64,000 bases of DNA from Curtobacterium sp. L6-1 (GTDB lineage: Bacteria > Actinomycetota > Actinomycetes > Actinomycetales > Microbacteriaceae). Each line of letters begins with the position of its first letter. Position 1 is the first letter of the stretch. The notes beneath the pieces are model-generated. The model did not search any database, was not told the origin of the DNA, and saw only the letters and a program-made list of their open reading frames with translations. Position numbers and translations under genes: made by a program. The stretch covers positions 1,426,001 to 1,490,000 of the forward strand of contig NZ_CP076544.1 in NCBI RefSeq assembly GCF_018885305.1, written 5' to 3'. Shown here in pieces: positions 55,406 through 64,000 of the stretch.

Positions 55406-56524
55406 GTGGCTGAGAGTACGCGATTAGTGGACCTCGTCTCGGCGCGGATCGATCGGGCTCTCGACGAGCAGCGCGACCGCCTCGCGTCGATCAGTCCGGA
55501 CCTGGTGTCCTTCGACACGTTCGCCCGGGACCTCCTGTCCGGCGGCAAGCGCTTCCGGGCGCTGTTCTGCTACTGGGGGTGGCAGTCCGTCGCGGGCCGT
55601 TCCGGCTCGTTCGACCCGCTCTCCGAGGGGTCCCGCCAGACCACGGCCGAGGCGATCGTCACCGCCGCCGCCGCACTGGAGATCTTCCACGCCGCGGCCC
55701 TCGTGCACGACGACATCATGGACCGGTCGGACACCCGTCGCGGCCGTCCGGCAGCGCACCGCCGCTTCGAGTCCCTGCACGCCGAGTCGTCCTGGGTCGG
55801 CGACCGTGCGCTCTACGGCACGAACGCCGCCCTGCTGCTGGGTGACGGACTCCTCTCCCTCAGCGACGCGGTCTTCGACGAGGCCCTCGCGCTCCTCGAC
55901 CCGGTCCGGGCGCGCATCGTCCGCCAGGAGTTCCACACCATGCGGCTCGAGGTGACGGCCGGGCAGTACCTCGACATCCACGAGGAGACCGCGTGGCCGA
56001 CGGTCGACGACGCCGAGCAGCTCGTCCGGGCCCAGCGCGTCATCGTCTTCAAGTCCGCCAAGTACTCGGTCGAGGCGCCGCTCCTCATCGGTGCGCTGAT
56101 CGCCGGCGCGAGCGAGAGCCAGCTCGACGGGCTGCGGTCGTTCGGCCTCCCCCTCGGCGTGGCCTACCAGCTCCGCGACGACGTCCTCGGTGTCTTCGGC
56201 GACCCCGAGGTGACGGGCAAGCCGGCGGGCGACGACCTCCGCGAGGGCAAGCGCACCGTCCTCGTCGCGACGGCCCGCAAGGCACTCCCGGTCGGTGCGC
56301 GCCAGCTCCTCGACGAGCTGCTCGGCGACCCGGACCTCGACGACGACCAGGTGCAGATGCTCCGCGCGACGCTCACCGACTCCGGTGCGCTCAGCGCCGT
56401 CGAGCGCTCGATCGACCGCCACGTCCAGCGGGCGAAGGCCGCGCTCGACGCGGCGCCGCTCACGCCCTCGGCACGCGAGCAGCTCGCGTCCCTCGCGGAC
56501 ACGGTCAGTCGCCGCTCCGCCTGA
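55406..56524 (+). CDS. Trans-type polyprenyl diphosphate synthase
   Basis: 372 residues from a GTG. It condenses isopentenyl diphosphate with an allylic primer. First Asp-rich motif VHDDIMDRSDTRRG and second motif YQLRDDVLGVFGD (DDxxD) are intact, with GGKRFRALFCYWGW at the start. Product length (geranylgeranyl, longer, or menaquinone side chain) is not decidable by eye. The position beside an Rv2175c-like gene mirrors idsA2 in mycobacteria. Confidence 0.92.
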   Translation: MAESTRLVDLVSARIDRALDEQRDRLASISPDLVSFDTFARDLLSGGKRFRALFCYWGWQSVAGRSGSFDPLSEGSRQTTAEAIVTAAAALEIFHAAALVHDDIMDRSDTRRGRPAAHRRFESLHAESSWVGDRALYGTNAALLLGDGLLSLSDAVFDEALALLDPVRARIVRQEFHTMRLEVTAGQYLDIHEETAWPTVDDAEQLVRAQRVIVFKSAKYSVEAPLLIGALIAGASESQLDGLRSFGLPLGVAYQLRDDVLGVFGDPEVTGKPAGDDLREGKRTVLVATARKALPVGARQLLDELLGDPDLDDDQVQMLRATLTDSGALSAVERSIDRHVQRAKAALDAAPLTPSAREQLASLADTVSRRSA

Positions 56525-56562
56525 GCCGGCCGGAGACACGACACAGCGCGCAGCGCACCCCG

Positions 56563-56612
56563 AGACGGACGGGAGGCCCGGTACCAGCTGGTACCGGGCC
56601 TCCCGTCCGTCT
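56563..56612. terminator. Perfect 50-bp palindrome, bidirectional terminator
   Basis: Two 25-nt arms with no spacer; core GACGGGAGGCCCGGTACC. It lies between the convergent polyprenyl synthetase and Rv2175c-like genes, and is nearly identical in design to the palindrome at 1158-1203. Confidence 0.75.
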
Positions 56613-56689
56613 GGTCCGTGCGTCAGCGGGTCGCGTCTGCGACCGGGTGGGTGACCGCCCCGGCGGGGCCGGCCGACCGACGGTTGGTC

Positions 56690-57055
56690 CTAGAGGAGCG
56701 CCTGCGCCGCGCGGCGCACCTCCGCCTTGCGGTTCGCCCGCAGGGCGGCGATCGGCGACGTCCCCATGGCGTCGTCGGGGGTGAGCATCCAGCGCACGGC
56801 CTCGTCGTCGGTCAGCCCGTTGTCGCCGAGGACGATGAGGGTGCCGCGGAGGGCGGGCAGGGGCTCGGTGCCGTCGAGGAACTCGGTGGGGACCCGGAGC
56901 ACGCCGTCGACGCGGGCGGGGAGCAGCGTGCGCTCCTCGAACAGGCGGTGGACGCGGCCGGGGCTCACCCCCAGCAGGTCGACCAGGTCGGGCACGGTCA
57001 ACCAGCGTTCGGACAGGGCGTCGTCTCCGGGAAGGGTGGCACTCACGGGGTCCAT
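56690..57055 (-). CDS. Rv2175c-like DNA-binding protein
   Basis: 121 residues from the ATG at 57055. A winged helix-turn-helix (~18-60, WLTVPDLVDLLGVSPGRVHRLFEERTLL) is followed by the C-terminal domain typical of Rv2175c (PLPALRGTLIVLGDNGLTDDEAVRWML and SPIAALRANRKAEVRRAAQAL). In M. tuberculosis Rv2175c is a substrate of the kinase PknL, whose gene is adjacent; here a PknL-like gene lies 1.6 kb away with a LysM gene in between. Targets unknown. Confidence 0.85.
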   Translation of the reverse strand: MDPVSATLPGDDALSERWLTVPDLVDLLGVSPGRVHRLFEERTLLPARVDGVLRVPTEFLDGTEPLPALRGTLIVLGDNGLTDDEAVRWMLTPDDAMGTSPIAALRANRKAEVRRAAQALL

Positions 57056-57192
57056 CGTGCCAGAGCCGGACGGGCACGGACAGCACCGGGCACCTCCGAC
57101 CGCGTCCGTGTCCGGTCGCCGCTGCTCGACGAGGGCACCGGAGTGGCACGGCGAAGTCACACCAGTCACACCCACAACACCCGACTCTCTGG

Positions 57193-57221
57193 TTGACTTG
57201 GCACCAACCGCATGTCAGCGT
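57193..57221 (+). promoter_or_regulatory. Weak promoter candidate for the LysM gene
   Basis: TTGACT and CAGCGT are separated by 17 bp in the 250-bp gap upstream of the LysM gene. The -35 is good but the -10 is poor. No c-di-AMP (ydaO) riboswitch, often found before actinobacterial wall hydrolases, was recognised. Confidence 0.25.
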
Positions 57222-57305
57222 GTGGTCACCTGTGCGTGCCGCGTGTGCGCGCACGGCCGACAGACCCACCCCGTACCGACGCCGTGCGGAGACAGGAGAA
57301 CGACC

Positions 57306-58544
57306 GTGGACAGGGACACGACCGCAGACGAGACGGCACGCCGCATCCGCTCGGCGCGCTTCGCGACGATGCCGATCGTCCTGGCCGGCACCATCGCGGT
57401 GACCGCCGGACTCACCGGACCGATCGCCCACGCCGACCAGCGCCACGACGACGAGGCCGGCAAGCGCCACGTCGACGAGGACCGCAACCTCGGCTCCCGT
57501 CCGGTCTTCGGCACCGCGGTCGCCCGACCCGCGACCCCGGTCGCGACCACCGTCGCCGCGACCCGGCAGCCAGCGCCGACCACCTACACCGTCCAGCAGG
57601 GCGACACCGTCTCCGGCATCGCGGCCCGCTACGGCCTCTCCGCCCAGGAGATCCTGGTGCGCAACGGCCTCGGCTGGAACACGATCATCCACGCCGGGCA
57701 GACGCTGCGCCTGGCCTCCACGCCCGTCGGCGGAGCGGTGACCACCTCGTCGACCACGGCGAGCTACCACGTCAAGCAGGGCGACACCGTCTCCGGCATC
57801 GCCGCGAAGGTCGGCGTCTCGACCGCGGCGCTCCTCACGGCGAACGAGCTGTCGCAGCGCAGCGTCATCTACCCCGGCCAGACGCTCCGCGTGCCGGCCG
57901 GCGGCAGCGGCGCGGTCGAGACCGCCACCACCGCCGGTCCGGCGACCACCACGTCGGCGGCCCCGACCGCCGCGTCGGTCACCCGTGGCGGGTCGGTCAC
58001 GATCGGCAACGGCGACACCATCGCCTCGGTCGCGACCACGCACGGGGTGTCGGTCGCCTCGCTCCTGGCCGCGAACGGCCTCACCTACACGAGCACGATC
58101 TACGCCGGCGGCACGCTCGTCCTGCCGACCAGCGGACCGTCGCTGTCCAGCGAGCAGCGCGCGAACGCCGCCACGATCGTCCGCGTCGGCCGCTCCCTCG
58201 GGGTGTCCGACCGTGGCCTCGTCATCGCGCTCGCCACGGCGATGCAGGAGTCGAACCTCCGGAACCTGGCACACGGCGACCGCGACTCGGTCGGCCTGTT
58301 CCAGCAGCGACCGAGCCAGGGCTGGGGCACGCCGGGGCAGCTGCAGGACACCGTGTACGCCACCGAACTCTTCTTCGGCGGCTCGCGGAACCCGAACCCC
58401 GGCGTGACCCGCGGGCTGCTCGACGTGCCCGGCTGGTCCTCGATGAGCGTCACCGAGGCCGCACAGGCCGTCCAGCTCTCCGCGTACCCCAAGGCCTACG
58501 CCCAGTGGGAGCAGTCCGCGGCCGCCTGGCTCCGGTCGATCTGA
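57306..58544 (+). CDS. Secreted LysM protein with lysozyme-like C-terminal domain
   Basis: 412 residues from a GTG with GGAGA 7 nt upstream. A long signal peptide (~1-43, cleavage likely after AHA) is followed by three LysM repeats (~93-136, 153-196, 230-274). The first two share TVSGIAA and the third is divergent. The C-terminal ~110 residues (AMQESNLRNLAHGDRDSVGLFQQRPSQGWG) resemble transglycosylase/lysozyme-like folds with Glu315 as likely acid. It probably binds and trims peptidoglycan outside the cell. It lies between the Rv2175c-like and PknL-like genes. Confidence 0.87.
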   Translation: MDRDTTADETARRIRSARFATMPIVLAGTIAVTAGLTGPIAHADQRHDDEAGKRHVDEDRNLGSRPVFGTAVARPATPVATTVAATRQPAPTTYTVQQGDTVSGIAARYGLSAQEILVRNGLGWNTIIHAGQTLRLASTPVGGAVTTSSTTASYHVKQGDTVSGIAAKVGVSTAALLTANELSQRSVIYPGQTLRVPAGGSGAVETATTAGPATTTSAAPTAASVTRGGSVTIGNGDTIASVATTHGVSVASLLAANGLTYTSTIYAGGTLVLPTSGPSLSSEQRANAATIVRVGRSLGVSDRGLVIALATAMQESNLRNLAHGDRDSVGLFQQRPSQGWGTPGQLQDTVYATELFFGGSRNPNPGVTRGLLDVPGWSSMSVTEAAQAVQLSAYPKAYAQWEQSAAAWLRSI

Positions 58545-58642
58545 CCCCTGCCGGCGGTCGCTCGCGGACCGCCGGGTCATCCCTCCGGTCGAGATCGTGT
58601 AACGACCGGTGCGCCGGTGCCGTCGTCGGACGAACCGCTTCG

Positions 58643-58648
58643 TAGAAT
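58643..58648 (+). promoter_or_regulatory. -10 box of the PASTA kinase gene
   Basis: TAGAAT, close to consensus, is followed by 7 nt and the ATG, with no ribosome site; strong sign of a leaderless transcript. Confidence 0.55.
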
Positions 58649-58655
58649 GCCGCAG

Positions 58656-60710
<2,055 letters not shown>

Positions 60711-60713
<3 letters not shown>

Positions 60714-60762
60714 GCACGACCGTTCGACACGGCCAGTCGGCACGACCGTTCGACACGGCCAG
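60711..60762 (+). repeat. 26-bp tandem duplication at the kinase stop codon
   Basis: A 26-bp unit starting at the TAG stop (TAGGCACGACCGTTCGACAC...) is repeated at 60737-60762 with one change (TAG to TCG), and CAGTAGGCA appears a third time. The stop region was duplicated into the 3' untranslated part. Confidence 0.85.
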
Positions 60763-60824
60763 TAGGCAGCACCAGTGGGCACGACCCCGGGAGCGCGACC
60801 AGGCGGGACCCGGTCCGCGCGGCC

Positions 60825-60856
60825 CGGTGCCGGACCCGACCGGTGCCGGACCCGAC
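60825..60856. repeat. 16-bp tandem repeat
   Basis: CGGTGCCGGACCCGAC occurs twice in tandem with a partial third copy, between the kinase and aroG, just before the terminator palindrome. Confidence 0.8.
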
Positions 60857-60862
60857 CGGTGA

Positions 60863-60908
60863 CGGACGGGAGGCCCGACACCCGTCGCGGTGTCGGGCCT
60901 CCCGTCCG
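60863..60908. terminator. Bidirectional terminator between kinase and aroG
   Basis: A 20-bp perfect stem with core GACGGGAGGCCCGACACC and a 6-nt loop between convergent genes. It shares the GACGGGAGGCCCG core with the palindromes at 1158 and 56563. Confidence 0.75.
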
Positions 60909-60924
60909 GCGGGTGGTCAGCGCG

Positions 60925-62310
60925 TCAGCGCACGACCGAGGGGTGGGCGCGGAGCTCCTCGGCCACCAGGAAGGCGAGCTCGAGCGACTGCATGTGGTTG
61001 AGCCGCGGGTCGCAGAGCGACTCGTACCGGGTCGCGAGCGTCGCCTCGTCGATGTGCTCCGAGCCGCCGAGGCACTCGGTGACGTCGTCGCCGGTGAGCT
61101 CGACGTGCATGCCGCCGGGGTACGTGCCCACGGCGCGGTGCACCTCGAAGAACCCGAGGACCTCGTCCACGACGTCGTCGAAGCGGCGCGTCTTGTAGCC
61201 GTTCGGCGTCGTCAGGCCGTTGCCGTGCATCGGGTCGGTCACCCAGAGCGGGTTCGCGTCCATGCCCTTGACCGCTTCGAGCAGCTTGGGCAGCTCGTCG
61301 CGGATCCTGCCGGCGCCCATCCGGGTGATGAAGGTCAGGCGACCCGGCTCGCGCTCGGGGTCGAGCTTCTCGACGAGGGCCTGCATGTCGGCGACCGAGG
61401 TCGTCGGGCCGAGCTTGACGCCGATCGGGTTGCGGACGCGCGACAGGAAGTCGACGTGGGCGCCGTCGAGGTCGCGCGTGCGCTCCCCGATCCAGATGAA
61501 GTGGCCGGACGTGTCGTACGCCTGCCCGGAGCGGGAGTCGATCCGGGTCATCGGGCGCTCGTAGTCCATGAGCAGACCCTCGTGCGACGCGTAGAACTCG
61601 ACGTGCTTGAGCGCCTCGAAGTCCGCGCCGCAGGCCGCCATGAACTGGATGGCGCGGTCGATCTCCGCCGCCAGGTTCTCGTAGCGGGCGTTCGCCGGGT
61701 TGGCCGCGAAACCCTTGTTCCACGAGTGCACCTGGCGCAGGTCGGCGAACCCGCCCTGGGTGAAGGCGCGCACGAGGTTCAGCGTCGAGGCTGCCGTGTG
61801 GTAACCCTGGACCAGGCGCCGGGGGTCGGCCTGGCGGGACTCCGGCGTGAAGTCGTAGCCGTTCACGATGTCGCCGCGGTACGCCGGCAGCGTGACGTCG
61901 CCGCGGGTCTCGAGGTCGCTCGACCGGGGCTTGGCGAACTGCCCCGCCATCCGGCCCATCTTGATCACCGGGGTCGAGGCGCCGTACGTCAGCACGACGG
62001 CCATCTGCAGGATCGTCTTGACGCGGTCGCGGATCGAGTCGGCGGTGGCCCCGGCGAAGGTCTCGGCGCAGTCGCCGCCCTGCAGCAGGAAGGCGCGGCC
62101 CTGCGCGGCTGCGGCCAGACGGTCACGGAGCTGGTCGACCTCGCCCGCGAAGACGAGCGGCGGCAGCGTGGCGATCTCGGCGGACGCGGCCTCGGCCGCG
62201 GCGGGGTCGGGCCAGGTCGGCTGCTGCTTGATCGGGAGCGTGCGCCAGTGGTCGAGACCCGCGATCACGTCGGGATCCTGCAGGGTGAGGGAGTCGATCG
62301 ACTCGGACAA
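60925..62310 (-). CDS. aroG: 3-deoxy-7-phosphoheptulonate synthase, class II
   Basis: 461 residues from a TTG with GAGGTG ~7 nt upstream. It joins phosphoenolpyruvate and erythrose 4-phosphate, the first step to aromatic amino acids. Class II (plant/actinobacterial) features: LPPLVFAGEVDQLRDRL, QGGDCAETFAG (metal Cys), KMGRMAGQFAKPRS, GYHTAASTLNLVRAF and TDPMHGNG. Its neighbourhood (PASTA kinase, plsC) resembles that of Rv2178c. The leader of ~70 nt contains a hairpin (62364-62382). Confidence 0.96.
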   Translation of the reverse strand: MSESIDSLTLQDPDVIAGLDHWRTLPIKQQPTWPDPAAAEAASAEIATLPPLVFAGEVDQLRDRLAAAAQGRAFLLQGGDCAETFAGATADSIRDRVKTILQMAVVLTYGASTPVIKMGRMAGQFAKPRSSDLETRGDVTLPAYRGDIVNGYDFTPESRQADPRRLVQGYHTAASTLNLVRAFTQGGFADLRQVHSWNKGFAANPANARYENLAAEIDRAIQFMAACGADFEALKHVEFYASHEGLLMDYERPMTRIDSRSGQAYDTSGHFIWIGERTRDLDGAHVDFLSRVRNPIGVKLGPTTSVADMQALVEKLDPEREPGRLTFITRMGAGRIRDELPKLLEAVKGMDANPLWVTDPMHGNGLTTPNGYKTRRFDDVVDEVLGFFEVHRAVGTYPGGMHVELTGDDVTECLGGSEHIDEATLATRYESLCDPRLNHMQSLELAFLVAEELRAHPSVVR

Positions 62311-62363
62311 GGCTGCACCTCGGTGTTCTGGTCGCGCGCGGCCGTCGGCGGCCGGCCGGCGGC

Positions 62364-62382
62364 GTCCCGACGGTTGCGGGAC
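62364..62382 (-). other. Small hairpin between plsC and aroG
   Basis: GTCCCG and CGGGAC pair around a 7-nt loop, 10 bp downstream of the plsC stop and ~54 nt upstream of aroG. It may be a weak terminator or part of the aroG leader. Confidence 0.3.
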
Positions 62383-62388
62383 TGTCCG

Positions 62389-62394
62389 AGCCTA
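62389..62394 (-). promoter_or_regulatory. Candidate -10 box of aroG overlapping the plsC stop
   Basis: TAGGCT on the minus strand; its TAG is the plsC stop codon. The implied leader is ~70 nt. No clear -35. Confidence 0.3.
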
Positions 62395-63117
62395 CCGTCC
62401 GGGGGTGGCGCGACGCTCCCGCATGACGGTCTCGCGCGCGGTGGTCGCCCGCTCCTTCACGCTCGTCGCGTAGACGTCCTCGTACTGCTGTCGGCTCAGC
62501 CCACGGAGCTCGTGCATGATCTCGTCCGTGACGCTCCGGAGGATGAACCGGTCGGTCTCGAGGCCCTCGAAGCGCGAGAAGTCGAGCGGCTTGCCGAACA
62601 CGACCCCGACGCGCTTGAACTTCGGGAACTTCTGCCCGATCTGCTGCACCTCGCGCGTGCCGATCATCGCGACCGGCACGACGAGGACCCGGCCCTCGAG
62701 GACCATGCGGGCGATGCCGGTGCGGCCGCGGTAAAGCGTTCCGTCCGGGCTCCGGGTGCCCTCGGGGTAGATGCCGAGCTGCTCACCGCGCGCCAGGACC
62801 TGCAGGCCGGTGCGGAGCGACGCCTCGGACGCCTTGCCGCCGGAGCGGTCGATCGGCAGCTGCCCGATGGCGTTGAAGAACGTCTTCGTCGCCCAGCCCT
62901 TGAGCCCCCGACCGGTGAAGTAGTCGCTCTTCGCCAGGAAGGACAGACGCCGGTCGAGCACCGCCGGCAGGATGACCGAGTCGATGAACGAGACGTGGTT
63001 CGAGGCGAAGATGACCGGTCCGGTGGTGGGCACGTACTCGCGGCCGATCACCCACGGCCGGAACAGCGTCAGGATGAGCGGGCCGAGCACGAAGTTCTTC
63101 AGCAGCCAGTAGAGCAT
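62392..63117 (-). CDS. plsC: 1-acyl-sn-glycerol-3-phosphate acyltransferase
   Basis: 241 residues. It acylates lysophosphatidic acid to phosphatidic acid at the membrane. The acyltransferase motif HX4D is NHVSFID, and the glycerophosphate-binding motif is YPEGTRSPDG. One N-terminal hydrophobic segment (~2-20) anchors it. It lies 33 bp after the ROK kinase gene and is probably co-transcribed with it. Confidence 0.92.
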   Translation of the reverse strand: MLYWLLKNFVLGPLILTLFRPWVIGREYVPTTGPVIFASNHVSFIDSVILPAVLDRRLSFLAKSDYFTGRGLKGWATKTFFNAIGQLPIDRSGGKASEASLRTGLQVLARGEQLGIYPEGTRSPDGTLYRGRTGIARMVLEGRVLVVPVAMIGTREVQQIGQKFPKFKRVGVVFGKPLDFSRFEGLETDRFILRSVTDEIMHELRGLSRQQYEDVYATSVKERATTARETVMRERRATPGR

Positions 63118-63150
63118 CGTCGACTCCGTCGGGTGGGGGTGGGCTGGCGG

Positions 63151-64000
63151 TCAGGCCGTGCGAGCGTGGATGCGCGCGAGGTCGGCCGCGCCGACCACCC
63201 CGGCGTCGTTGACGAGCTCGGCGATGACGAAGTCGGGCTCCGGGTGGTAGCCGCGCGCCGGCAGGTTGTTGAGGTACGCCTGCTTGATCGGCTCCAGCAG
63301 CCGGTCCCCCGCGCTCGCGACGCCGCCGCCGAACACGAACAGCTGCGGGTCGAGCACCGCGGAGAGCGACGCGCACGCCTCGCCCAGGTGGCGACCGAGT
63401 CGGCGGAGCGCGGCCAGGGCGCCCGGGTCGTCAGCGAGGATGAGGTCCCCGACGATCGCGCCGTCGAGGTGCCCGCCGTTCGCGTCGCGGGCCTCGGCCA
63501 GGGCGACGCCGATGCCGCCGGCGTCCGCGACGTCGTTCGCCATCCGCTGGAGCGCGCGGCCGGAACCGTACTGCTCGATGCAACCGCGGGCGCCGCAGCC
63601 GCAGGGCAGACCGTTCGGGACGATGCGGAGGTGGCCGATCTCGCCGCCGGTGCCGAAGCCCCCGCGGAACAGGCGGTCCTCGGTGACGATCGCGCCACCG
63701 ACACCGGTGCCGATCGTGAGCATCGTCATGTCGGACACCAGGCGGCCGGCGCCGAAGCGGAACTCGGCCCAGCCGGCGGCGTTCGCGTCGTTGTCGACCG
63801 TGATGTGCAGGTCGCCGAGGCGCTCCTGCAGCTTCTGACGCAGGGGTTCGTTCCGCCAGCGGATGTTCGGCGTGTAGTAGACGATCGACTGCGAGGCGTC
63901 GATGAAGCCCGGGGCAGCGACGCCCACCGCACCGACCTGGTGCTGGAGGCTGAGGCGCTCGACCATCGACACGACGTCGTCGAGCATGGCGATCGGGTCC
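63151..64000 (-). CDS. ROK family glucokinase, 5' end beyond window
   Basis: 282 C-terminal residues are visible; the frame stays open to the right edge. ROK features are VDNDANAAGWAEFRFG, GTGVGGAIV (phosphate loop), GEIGHLRIVP (His of the zinc site) and CGCGARGCIEQYGSG (the CxCGxxGCxE zinc motif). Glucose phosphorylation is the usual role in actinobacteria and would feed zwf; a regulator is unlikely, but the missing N-terminus (ATP site, possible HTH) prevents certainty. Confidence 0.88.
   Translation of the reverse strand, partial: DPIAMLDDVVSMVERLSLQHQVGAVGVAAPGFIDASQSIVYYTPNIRWRNEPLRQKLQERLGDLHITVDNDANAAGWAEFRFGAGRLVSDMTMLTIGTGVGGAIVTEDRLFRGGFGTGGEIGHLRIVPNGLPCGCGARGCIEQYGSGRALQRMANDVADAGGIGVALAEARDANGGHLDGAIVGDLILADDPGALAALRRLGRHLGEACASLSAVLDPQLFVFGGGVASAGDRLLEPIKQAYLNNLPARGYHPEPDFVIAELVNDAGVVGAADLARIHARTA

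Noticed and set aside
57056..57305. c-di-AMP (ydaO) riboswitch before the LysM gene
   Set aside because: Such riboswitches often precede actinobacterial wall hydrolases, but the conserved ydaO core sequences are not visible here.

Overview
This window is a very GC-rich actinobacterial chromosome segment. Gene content and order point to the family Microbacteriaceae; Curtobacterium or a close relative is my best guess from general resemblance. Support comes from the actinobacterial division/cell-wall (dcw) cluster without ftsA, Wag31/DivIVA, SepF, a PknL-type kinase next to an Rv2175c-type protein, class II DAHP synthase, CtaF, DUF3043 and DUF3040 proteins, frequent GTG/TTG starts, and start codons placed 6-8 nt after a -10 hexamer (leaderless style). 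No rRNA, tRNA, insertion sequence, prophage or CRISPR array was recognised.

Layout. 1-11.8 kb is housekeeping: the 3' part of a GH15 glucoamylase/trehalase-like gene, zwf, cytochrome oxidase genes ctaC-ctaD-ctaF, erpA, an M20 dipeptidase divergent from a DUF3043 gene, then hisD-nrdR-pyrD. 11.9-29.0 kb is a surface-polymer locus of eleven recognisable genes plus one small putative zinc-finger gene. Two outward arms of glycosyltransferases on the plus strand (11857-18608 and 24740-29023) flank a minus-strand core (18613-24562). The core encodes a GT2 enzyme, a GT2-TagF fusion resembling CDP-glycerol glycerophosphotransferases, and a two-gene ABC-2 polymer exporter.

29.1-54.5 kb is a long minus-strand block. 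Read 5' to 3' it runs mraZ, rsmH, an ftsL-like gene, ftsI, murE, murF, mraY, murD, ftsW, murG, murC, ftsQ, ftsZ, yggS, sepF, yggT, divIVA, lspA, rluD, dnaE and a small phosphotransferase. Many junctions are ATGA or GTGA overlaps, so much of it is probably co-transcribed. It covers UDP-MurNAc-pentapeptide synthesis, lipid II synthesis and septum assembly. mraZ is preceded by four GTGGAG boxes at 10-bp multiples, a probable MraZ autoregulatory operator.

54.9-64 kb continues the neighbourhood seen beside the dcw cluster in other actinobacteria: a DUF3040 protein, a polyprenyl synthetase, an Rv2175c-like DNA-binding protein, a LysM/lysozyme-like secreted protein, a PASTA kinase (PknL-like), aroG, plsC and the 3' part of a ROK glucokinase.

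Most notable points: MurE has lost two residues that recognise meso-diaminopimelate, fitting the B-type peptidoglycan of this family. The polymer locus contains the fused GT2-TagF enzyme. FtsQ has a roughly 300-residue N-terminal extension with an in-frame 15-bp tandem repeat. Three convergent gene ends share one palindromic terminator design. All functional calls come from reading sequence motifs; no database search was run.
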